Shown here: positions 56,601-62,524 of the stretch, in pieces
Layout of the letters: every line of letters starts with the position of its first letter
Position numbering within the stretch: position 1 is the stretch's first letter
NCBI GenBank assembly: GCA_021372615.1
Contig: JAJFUB010000171.1
Coordinates: 1 to 62,524, forward strand
Direction of reading: 5' to 3'
Length of the DNA: 62,524 nucleotides
Source: a bacterium
GTDB lineage: Bacteria; Armatimonadota; Zipacnadia; Zipacnadales; UBA11051
Position numbers and translations under genes: made by a program
Notes under the pieces: generated by a model
The model's input: the letters and a program-made list of their open reading frames with translations, nothing else
Databases searched by the model: none
Told to the model about the DNA's origin: nothing

Positions 56601-57021
56601 TCCGGACAGCCCGGCCTGGGAGATCGCGGGGACGCTCGCCGAGGGCGGCGTGGATACGCACCTGTTCGCCTGCTTCCAGTACCCGCAGGCAGTGGACATG
56701 AGCGGCGCGGTGTGCCTGGCCCTGGAGGCATGGGCCCCGGCAGGACAGCGTACGACGGCCGAACTGCTGGTCATCCTCCAGGACGAGGATGGGGGCGACT
56801 ACATGGCGAACACCGGGTGCTTCCTGGGGGTCGCCGGGCGGCATGAGATGTTCGTGCCCCTCAGCGCCTTCCGGGCGGCCGGCTGGTCGAAGGACCCGGA
56901 CGGCAAGCTGGACCTGGGGGCGATCCGCGAGGTGCGCGTGGGGTGGGGCGGGTACTTCGGCCGCACGGGCGAGCGACTCACCTTCAGCCTGAGCCTGCCG
57001 CAGGTGGGTCGGGTGAAGTAG
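53671..57021 (+). CDS. GH106-like alpha-L-rhamnosidase candidate
   Basis: A 1116-residue exported protein. The ATG at 53671 has GAGG nine bases upstream and a signal peptide (MTRLFPAPVLLAMAVLPVCAAP). Residues about 30-190 are a GH2-type sugar-binding sandwich (LEGLWLFHTDP, GVAWYRLHVLIP). The catalytic barrel has GFGGVVSNVSFTDYPSSEDKW, ALWLYDERAYPSG, an FTDEPS near residue 458 and MCETSDHAQQYRP, matching large GH106-like families that release L-rhamnose. The C-terminus adds an NPCBM-like/jelly-roll domain from about residue 960. A continuous plus-strand ORF joining back to 49471 is an artefact of antisense open reading. Confidence 0.78.
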   Translation: MTRLFPAPVLLAMAVLPVCAAPLALAVEPGNLEGLWLFHTDPSDVGEQEGWQALAFADADWRTIRAPGGWEAQGITDPRPGEVPHPRNGMTYSDYDGVAWYRLHVLIPAAWAGQDLLLRLGSVDDEDRTFVNGQLVGATPDRRPGAPPLTVRSVQAMRRYVVPAALVRAGAENVIAVRVLDGGGPGGIPGPSLSLLPPKALSTMPKHPQPDRPLAERFADPPACARIIKIIHNWPDHLPAQDDLIETLLSQGFGGVVSNVSFTDYPSSEDKWTAFLRGVAQAKQAGMALWLYDERAYPSGAAGGITMEGKPVPQWRDRTALPPPPALHPDWEARGLFVAEVETGAGEVKLDLPPGRFVSAAAYPVREGQLDLAHAVDLGGSVAEGKLSWQAPAGDWHVLALTEGRLYEGTHAQMSLNEKIPYINLLMPEPTARFLQVTHDQYAARLGQDLGQTFISTFTDEPSLMSVFLRKMPYRPLPWSPNLPTEFAKRRGYELAPFLPGLVADCGSRGLKARYDYWQTVGELVSESFFGQIQEWCHRHGVLSGGHLLAEESVAAHPGLYGDFFRCIRRLDAPSLDCLTSVPEQVPWHVARLLASAGDLTGKTVVMCETSDHAQQYRPAGDTRPAVVVSEEQIRGTCNRLIYGGVNVITSYYRFVGLTSAQLRRLNEHIGRCCTMLTGGHQVTDVAVLYPSETLWRHTVPSHLWATDAGGARQVEQAYFAASRALYADGRDFTYVDSQALADAQVRDGVLTHGALQWRLVVLPRVDTLPMAAWENLARFWRQGGAVVALGALPTNSESEFPSAAVQALAREMFGQPTGPGVVTNAAGGAGVYLPPGSEALLSLALGGLLEPDVQTAPGSPIRATHRRLDGREVYFVINDSPASWTGEVSVCATGDGEQWDPVTGQMTPAAPKLSLSLQPYGATLLRFPQARLPRRNRPTGEALPGLNFTRLPAVVPVLAGNPKVQQQQTQDAAHSGPDSPAWEIAGTLAEGGVDTHLFACFQYPQAVDMSGAVCLALEAWAPAGQRTTAELLVILQDEDGGDYMANTGCFLGVAGRHEMFVPLSAFRAAGWSKDPDGKLDLGAIREVRVGWGGYFGRTGERLTFSLSLPQVGRVK

Positions 57022-57052
57022 GCAGCAGACTGACTACGGGGCCAGCCCGACC

Positions 57053-57128
57053 GCAGGGGTGTGTCCCCGGAACGTTGGGGTCTGTCCCCGCAGGGCCGGC
57101 GTCAGCCGGGCCGCAGGGGGCTGACCCC
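57053..57128. repeat. Three 13-base GGGG...CCCC palindromes
   Basis: GGGGTGTGTCCCC (57056-57068), GGGGTCTGTCCCC (57077-57089) and GGGGGCTGACCCC (57116-57128) lie in the 150-base gap between two plus-strand genes, with a GGCC-GGC-GTCA-GCC-GGGCC hairpin between the second and third. Non-coding; another repeat family of unknown role. Confidence 0.7.
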
Positions 57129-57171
57129 ACCACCAACAAGCGTCGCCAACCTCCCTCATCGGGGTGATATC

Positions 57172-60100
57172 ATGCGATCTCTCGTGCCTCTGTCCCTCCT
57201 CGTCTGCACCCTCGCGCTGGCCCAGGCGCCCGCGCCGCGACTGGTCGAGGACTGGCGCCATGCCTACCAGGGCGAGGACGCCACCGGCCCCCATGTCATC
57301 GCCCTGTGGCAGTTTGAGCGGGGGACGGAGCTGAAGGACGCTTCCGGCAAGGGCCATGACTTGACGCTGCGAGGCGCGCGGCTGAACGCCGAGGGGCGCT
57401 TCGGCGGGGGGCTGCAGAGCTTCCGCGGCTGGCCCGACAAGGACGAGGCCCACTGCGCCATAGCCGCCAACGACCGCGCCCTGTCGCCCACGGGGGCCTT
57501 CACCATCGAGCTATGGCTATGCCCCAAACCCGAACTGGAGGGCTACGCGACGGCCTTCCTGCTCGACAAGATGTACGGGGACAAGACCGACTACCAACTG
57601 GTCCTGACCGGGACGGAGAAGGACCCCCTCAAGATGCTCCGGGCCAACCTGGGCTTCGGCGACGCGGTGGTGAGCTTCACGTCCGATCCCGCCCGCTATG
57701 AGCCCGGCGTCTGGCACCACGTGGCCTTCACCTACGACGGCGAGGGCACCGCGCGCTTCTACCACGACGGCGTGTGCCTCGGCGGGCGCACGGAGGCCGG
57801 ACGCTCGGCCCTCTGCCCCGGCAAGCTGCCGCTCGCCCTCGGCGACCGGGGCGGGAGCCTGTACCGTGGCTTCCCTGGCGTGCTGGATCAGGTCCGGCTG
57901 TGCAACGGTGTCATGACCTTCGGCCCGGTCGCCATGGCCTGCGTGTCGGACCGCCGGGCCTTCGTGCGCATGGAGCGGGCGACGCTGCGGTTCTCGGTGA
58001 CGAACCTGCAGCGGACGGCCCTGGCGGGGGCGGAGGTCGTCTTCTCGGTGGCGGGGAGGGAAGCGGCGAAGCTGCCTGTGCCCGATCTCGCGCCCGGCGC
58101 AAGCCACGTGGTGGAGACGCCGCTGGACACCAGCGTGCGCCCGCAGGCCTATGAGGTCAGCGCGCGCGTGACGATCCCCGGCGGCGCGACCGACGAAGAG
58201 CGCTTCCGCGTGACCATCGTGCCCCGGCCGCTGCCCCAACGCTTCTCGGTGATGATGTGGGGCGGGGCCTCCGTCAAGGACTTCGCGCGGCTGAAGGACC
58301 TGGGCTTCACCCACTTCATGGGGCTGAACGCGGACTACGGGAAGATCTGGGATGCCGGCAAGCCCACCGAGGCCTCCGCCCCACAGGCGGTGGCCAGCAC
58401 GAAGGCTGCGCTGGACGACGCCCTGGCGGCGGGGCTGGGCATCCTGGGCTACCTGTACCCGGGCCGCTGGGCGCAGTGCAAGCCGGAGTTCCAGCGTGTG
58501 AATGAGCAGGGCCAGCCCTATCCCAAGCCCACCGATGTCTGCGGCCTGTTCCCGGAGATCAAGCAGTACTGCGCCAATGTCGGCGCCTCCGTGGCCCAGA
58601 CGTACGGCGCTTTCCCCGCCCTGCAGTGGGTGGATGTGCATAGCGAGGTCCGCGACGGCTCTCGCCCGTGCTTCCACGCGCACGACCGGGCAGCGTTCAA
58701 GCAGTTCGCGGGGTTTGAGATGCCGGCGTTCCCCGCTCCCGTGGTACACCTGCGAGGCATACCGTATGCCAGCATCAAGGGCTTCCCCGCCAGCCACATC
58801 ATCCCGGACAACTACCCCCTCTACGTGTACTACCAGTGGCTGTGGAAGCAGGGCGATGGCTGGAACGACTTGCACACGGCTGTGGACCAGGGCCTCAAGT
58901 CCACCGGCCGCCAGGACCTCATGACCTTCTACGCCCCGGCGGTCCGGGCGGCCAGCGTGTGGGGCAGCGGCGGGCATGTGGACCAGATCGGCCAGTGGAG
59001 CTACTCCTACCCCGACCCGATCCGCGTCGGGATGGATGTGGACGAGTGCTTCGCCATGGCCGCGGGCACCGACCGCCCCGGCCAGGTGCAATCCGCCGTG
59101 CAGCTCATCTGGTACCGCTCGCAGACGGCCCCGCCGCCGGGCGAGGCCGCCACGGCGCAGACGGCGCAGTTCATTGACAAGGACACGCCCGGCGCCCGCG
59201 GCGACGGCAAGGTGGGCCCTGCGGTGGCCGACTGGGAGCGCGAGCAGCCCGACGCCCGCTTCATCACCATCGCCCCGATGCACCTGCGCGAGGCCGTGTG
59301 GACGAAGCTGTCGCGGCCCATCCAGGCCATGCAGCACCACGGCTGGCAGTCGCTGGTGGACACGGGCCTCAAGGACGCCTACCGGTACACCAACCCCGAC
59401 ACGCAGGAAGAGCTGCGGCGACTGGCGCGCACGGTCTATGAGCCGTTGCAGCCGGCGCTCATGCAGGTGCCCGACCGCCCCACCGACGTCGCCTTCCTCG
59501 AGAGCTTCGCTGCCCAGATGTTCGCCCAGCGCGGCACGTTCGGCTGGAACGGCGGCTGGGAGGGCGATGCGTACCTGATCCTGCAGTACGCACAGTTGCA
59601 GCCACAGGTGATCTACGACGAGACGGTGATGAAGCGGGGGCTGGACGGGTACAAGGTGCTGGTGCTGACCGACTGCGACGTGCTGACTGAGGGTGTCGTC
59701 CAGCGGATCAAGGCCTTCCAGGCCAGGGGCGGGCTCATCATCGCCGACGAGCGACTGGTCGGGGCCATCAAGCCCGACATCCAGTTGCAGAGCTTCACCC
59801 GCCCGAACAGGGCCGACGAGGCCAAGGCGCTGCTGCTGAAGACGGCAGCGGCCCTGCGGGCGGAACTGGACGCCCACTACCAGCGCTACGCGGCCTCCGC
59901 GAACCCCGAAGTGGTGACACGATGCCGGCGCTACGCCACGACAGACTACCTGTTCGCGATCAATGATCGGCGGGAGTTCGGCGACTACGTCGGCCGGCAC
60001 GGGCTGGTGATGGAGAACGGCCTGCCCTCGGAGGCGACACTCACCCTCCGGCGGCCCGGTGGCGCGGTGTATGACCTCGTCGCGCACCGGCCGGTTACGG

Positions 60101-60492
60101 CGACGGCGGCCAAGGGCGCCCTGAGCTTCCCGGCGGCATTGGGGCCGTGCGAGGGGCGGGTCTACATGGTGACGGACCGCCCCCTCGCGGCGGTGCGGCT
60201 GACCGCCCCGGCGACGGTCGCCCGAGGGACCGCGGCGCGCTGTCGGGTGGCGGTAGTCGACGATCGCGGCCAGCCGCTGGCAGCGGTCGTGCCGCTGCGG
60301 GTGGACTTCCTCGACCCCGCCGGGCGACCAGCGGAGTTCAGCGGCTTCTACGGCGCGAGGGACGGGCAGGTGGACATCAGCTTCGACCTGGCGTCGAACG
60401 ACACGCCGGGCGTCTGGCGCCTGCATGTGACCGAGCTGGCATCCGGCCGCGAGGCCGACGCCTACGTGCGGGTCAGCGCAGGGAAGCCGTAG
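57172..60492 (+). CDS. Large secreted protein with N-terminal LamG domain
   Basis: A 1106-residue exported protein. The ATG at 57172 follows GGGGTGATATC, whose GGTGAT can pair with the 16S 3' end; the N-terminus is a signal peptide (MRSLVPLSLLVCTLALAQA). Residues about 35-245 form a LamG/concanavalin-like domain (IALWQFERGTELKDASGKGHDL, WHHVAFTYDGEGTARFYHDG). A CARDB-like segment follows, then a TIM-barrel-like catalytic region (LQWVDVHSEVRDG, PDNYPLYVYYQWLWKQGDGW, DVDECFAMAAGTDRPGQ) and beta-rich tail. It belongs to no family I can name, but clearly acts on extracellular polymer. Confidence 0.75.
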   Translation: MRSLVPLSLLVCTLALAQAPAPRLVEDWRHAYQGEDATGPHVIALWQFERGTELKDASGKGHDLTLRGARLNAEGRFGGGLQSFRGWPDKDEAHCAIAANDRALSPTGAFTIELWLCPKPELEGYATAFLLDKMYGDKTDYQLVLTGTEKDPLKMLRANLGFGDAVVSFTSDPARYEPGVWHHVAFTYDGEGTARFYHDGVCLGGRTEAGRSALCPGKLPLALGDRGGSLYRGFPGVLDQVRLCNGVMTFGPVAMACVSDRRAFVRMERATLRFSVTNLQRTALAGAEVVFSVAGREAAKLPVPDLAPGASHVVETPLDTSVRPQAYEVSARVTIPGGATDEERFRVTIVPRPLPQRFSVMMWGGASVKDFARLKDLGFTHFMGLNADYGKIWDAGKPTEASAPQAVASTKAALDDALAAGLGILGYLYPGRWAQCKPEFQRVNEQGQPYPKPTDVCGLFPEIKQYCANVGASVAQTYGAFPALQWVDVHSEVRDGSRPCFHAHDRAAFKQFAGFEMPAFPAPVVHLRGIPYASIKGFPASHIIPDNYPLYVYYQWLWKQGDGWNDLHTAVDQGLKSTGRQDLMTFYAPAVRAASVWGSGGHVDQIGQWSYSYPDPIRVGMDVDECFAMAAGTDRPGQVQSAVQLIWYRSQTAPPPGEAATAQTAQFIDKDTPGARGDGKVGPAVADWEREQPDARFITIAPMHLREAVWTKLSRPIQAMQHHGWQSLVDTGLKDAYRYTNPDTQEELRRLARTVYEPLQPALMQVPDRPTDVAFLESFAAQMFAQRGTFGWNGGWEGDAYLILQYAQLQPQVIYDETVMKRGLDGYKVLVLTDCDVLTEGVVQRIKAFQARGGLIIADERLVGAIKPDIQLQSFTRPNRADEAKALLLKTAAALRAELDAHYQRYAASANPEVVTRCRRYATTDYLFAINDRREFGDYVGRHGLVMENGLPSEATLTLRRPGGAVYDLVAHRPVTATAAKGALSFPAALGPCEGRVYMVTDRPLAAVRLTAPATVARGTAARCRVAVVDDRGQPLAAVVPLRVDFLDPAGRPAEFSGFYGARDGQVDISFDLASNDTPGVWRLHVTELASGREADAYVRVSAGKP

Positions 60493-60496
60493 GCCG

Positions 60497-62524
60497 CTAC
60501 TGCGGGTACTGCTTCACCACCTGCACGCGCAGGCTGAAGTCGCCGACGGACTTGCTGTCAAAGCTGAAGCGCACCTGGTTCGAGCCGGGCTTGAGGGTGG
60601 GCGCAGCGCCCTCGGGCCGGCAGCGCTGCCGCACCAGGCCATCGCGCCCGTACACGGTCGCCTCGCCGCTGCCGGAGTACGCCAGGCGCTCGCCCGTCCC
60701 CATGGTGACCGGGAAGGTCAGCGTCTTGCCGTTGACGGTGAAGGCAGGGCGGGACACATTGCCGCTGTCGCGGAGGGCCTGGATCTCGTCCAGACAGCAG
60801 GACACGGTCCGACCCGAGGGTACGCCGTTGAAGAAGACGATCAGGTACTCCACCTGTGACAGGTTGACGGTCGCCCGGCCACCGAGGGGGAACTCGACCC
60901 GCTTCCAGCCGGTGAAGTCCACCGGGGTCACCATGTCCTGCCAGCCGCCCGCCGTGTCGCGCAGTTGCAGCTTCAGCGATTGCCCACCGGCATCGCCATA
61001 GACCCAGCAGCCCAGCGCAGAGTAGTCGGTCAGGTTCAGGGGCGTGGCGAAGCGCCGGCCGCGCGCGCACCAGCCACCCCCGTCGCCCCGCGTGCTGGTG
61101 GCGCTCAGACGCAGGCTGCCCTGCCCGGCCTTGACCGGGTTGCTGACCGGCTCGAGCTTCACTGTCACCCCGGGCTTGGCGGCCACGCCCTGCACCTCCC
61201 CGTCGTACACATACTGCGTGTACTTGTTGTCCGGCGTGTCGGCAAAGCCAGTAGCGTTCTCGCAGCCCTCGATCACCAGCGGCTTGGCCTCCTCGGGCGT
61301 ACCGGATCGCCCGGCCGTGCGCTCCACGACCAGGTCCACCTGGAACGCGGCGCTCTTCACGCCGGGGCGACGGGCCATGGTCCACTGGTTCTGCTTGCCA
61401 TCGAGCGCCTGGATGGTGCGCGGGGCGTCATACTCGGTGCGCAGCCTCTGCCAGTCCACTGCCTGCTTCGGGGCGGCGCCGGCCAGGGGCGCCCCCTGGC
61501 CGATGACCGTCACGCGGGCACGGGCCTGGCAGCCCTCGGGCTGGTCGCAGGCGAAGGCCATCGCGTTGTCACCGGCGGCCAGGACGGGGGCGTCGCCCTG
61601 CGGGGTGACCCGCGTGATGATCTCCCCCCGCTCATCCCGCACGCAGCAGTCGTCGGGGCCCTCGTACTCGATGTACTGCCCGCTCTCCAAGGACACCGGG
61701 AAGACGAGGCGCTTGCCGCCGATAGACACGGTGGGGTTGTTCAGCCGGACCTTCAGCGCCGGCAGGGCCTTGACCGGGCCGATGGTGCACTGGACGGCCT
61801 CGCCGGGGGGCAGGTCGTTGGTGTAGATGTTGAAGGCCCCGACCCGGCCGCGCTGCAGCGGCGTTCGGCCTACCTCGCAAGGCCCACCGTAGGGCCAGAT
61901 GTAGTCCTGGTGACGCTGGGCGTCGCGTTCGCGCAGCAGCAACTCGAAGTAGCGCCAGCCGGTGAAGTTGACGTCCACATAGTGATCGTCCCAGGCGGTG
62001 TAGTATTCGGGGCAGTTGTTAAGCTGGAAGTTGAGCAACTCGCCCTTGCCGTCGCCATACACCCACACACCCAGCGCACCGCAGCGGGCCATGTTCAGCG
62101 GCGGCGTGAACACCTGCCCGAGCTTCGTCCATGCACCCCGCCGGGCCGCCGTGGCGTTCTTCGCCGTCAGACAGCCCCCGGTCGCTCCGCCCCTGATGCC
62201 CTGCGTGGCCGTCGTGAGCTGCTGGGTGACGCCCTGGGCGGTCACCTTCACGCCAAAGTCCTCGGGGCGGCTGAAGTCCGAGAGCACCACCGCGTCGGGC
62301 GAGTCGTAGGGCGCGCAGGCGTAGAGCGCCTCGACCCGCAGCTTCGCCGGCTGGGCCGCGAAGCGGTTGGTGGTCGTCCAGCCCTGGGTGCCGTCCGTCA
62401 GCGACGTGATGCGGTGGGCGGCGTAGTCGGTGGGGCGCAGTTGCCAGGCGCCGTCGGGAGCCTGGGCCAGGCGGAACTGCTCCCCCTGCGTCCGCAGCTT
62501 CGCCCGCACGGACTCGGGGAAGTA
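60497..62524 (-). CDS. Carbohydrate-binding-like secreted protein, truncated by window edge
   Basis: The frame is open from the stop at 60497 to the end of the window (675 codons visible, in-frame YFPESV at the edge), so the true start lies outside. Three or more beta-sandwich repeats with CGALGVWVYGDGKGELLNF, YSALGCWVYGDAGGQSLKL, WRYFELLLR and WKRVEFPL look like tandem carbohydrate-binding jelly rolls (CBM11/CIA30-like) separated by LRLNNPTVSIGGKRLVF-type Ig-like modules. No catalytic domain is visible in this part, but one may lie upstream. Confidence 0.72.
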   Translation of the reverse strand, partial: YFPESVRAKLRTQGEQFRLAQAPDGAWQLRPTDYAAHRITSLTDGTQGWTTTNRFAAQPAKLRVEALYACAPYDSPDAVVLSDFSRPEDFGVKVTAQGVTQQLTTATQGIRGGATGGCLTAKNATAARRGAWTKLGQVFTPPLNMARCGALGVWVYGDGKGELLNFQLNNCPEYYTAWDDHYVDVNFTGWRYFELLLRERDAQRHQDYIWPYGGPCEVGRTPLQRGRVGAFNIYTNDLPPGEAVQCTIGPVKALPALKVRLNNPTVSIGGKRLVFPVSLESGQYIEYEGPDDCCVRDERGEIITRVTPQGDAPVLAAGDNAMAFACDQPEGCQARARVTVIGQGAPLAGAAPKQAVDWQRLRTEYDAPRTIQALDGKQNQWTMARRPGVKSAAFQVDLVVERTAGRSGTPEEAKPLVIEGCENATGFADTPDNKYTQYVYDGEVQGVAAKPGVTVKLEPVSNPVKAGQGSLRLSATSTRGDGGGWCARGRRFATPLNLTDYSALGCWVYGDAGGQSLKLQLRDTAGGWQDMVTPVDFTGWKRVEFPLGGRATVNLSQVEYLIVFFNGVPSGRTVSCCLDEIQALRDSGNVSRPAFTVNGKTLTFPVTMGTGERLAYSGSGEATVYGRDGLVRQRCRPEGAAPTLKPGSNQVRFSFDSKSVGDFSLRVQVVKQYPQ

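Noticed and set aside
49471-57021. A 2516-codon plus-strand ORF
   Set aside because: Its first ~1400 codons are antisense to the minus-strand gene at 49690-53505, which has a signal peptide and recognisable CBM9-like and LamG domains. Only 53671-57021 is a real gene; the rest is open because of high GC.

Overview
The window is about 62.5 kb of very GC-rich, gene-dense bacterial chromosome with no rRNA, tRNA, CRISPR, prophage or insertion sequence that I can recognise. An OstA/LptD-like envelope gene beside secA points to a diderm (outer-membrane) cell. The mix of predicted sugar isomerase/epimerase TIM barrels, a Gfo/Idh oxidoreductase, BNR/sialidase-like propellers, heparinase II/III, GH20, GH106-like and LamG-bearing secreted proteins, plus abundant palindromic repeats, is typical of uncultured Armatimonadota, Planctomycetota, Hydrogenedentota and similar lineages. 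I cannot fix the phylum from sequence alone.

Layout. 1-8.3 kb: minus-strand catabolic genes (two amidohydrolases, two sugar isomerase-like TIM barrels, a sialidase-like protein, a 2-hydroxyacid dehydrogenase), two tandem stand-alone receiver-domain response regulators, a zinc-ribbon membrane protein and a lipoprotein. 8.3-18.4 kb: housekeeping and envelope core, with a polytopic glycosyltransferase-like membrane protein, divergent OstA/LptD-like protein, an unusually long SecA, prfB with its programmed +1 frameshift, and a stand-alone 5'-nucleotidase C-terminal domain protein. 18.6-20.3 kb: a sialidase-like protein and a HAD phosphatase. 20.4-22.5 kb: the most unusual locus, a ubiquitin-conjugating-enzyme (E2)-like protein with an HPN motif and a candidate catalytic Cys, followed by two membrane-anchored prokaryotic RING-finger proteins. 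22.5-31 kb: a minus-strand run of a MurQ/GKRP-like SIS protein, a GH20 enzyme and a 1528-residue secreted protein. 31-38.5 kb: secreted and TIM-barrel-like unknowns, a spore-photoproduct-lyase-like radical SAM protein, and two tandem QueG-like Fe-S proteins behind an AraC regulator. 38.5-45.3 kb: AraC regulator, LarA-like racemase coupled to a neutral-ceramidase-like hydrolase, a secreted glycoside-hydrolase-like protein and a Gfo/Idh oxidoreductase. 45.6-62.5 kb: a repeat-containing secreted protein and very large secreted polysaccharide-active proteins, the last running off the window.

Intergenic space carries many paired hairpins bounded by GTAG and CTAC, which fit GTAG-type REP/BIME elements (targets of RAYT transposases). 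Two such pairs lie in frame inside coding sequences (secA and the polytopic membrane protein). Two larger palindromic elements (214 bp and 99 bp), a 9-unit heptamer array and a dispersed 19-bp exact repeat are also present.

How the genes work together: most describe import-free, extracellular or surface attack on complex, probably amino-sugar-, uronate- or deoxysugar-containing polysaccharides, followed by intracellular isomerisation, oxidation and dehydration. The E2-RING-RING cluster looks like a separate protein-modification module; no E1, ubiquitin-like protein or JAB peptidase is encoded within the window.
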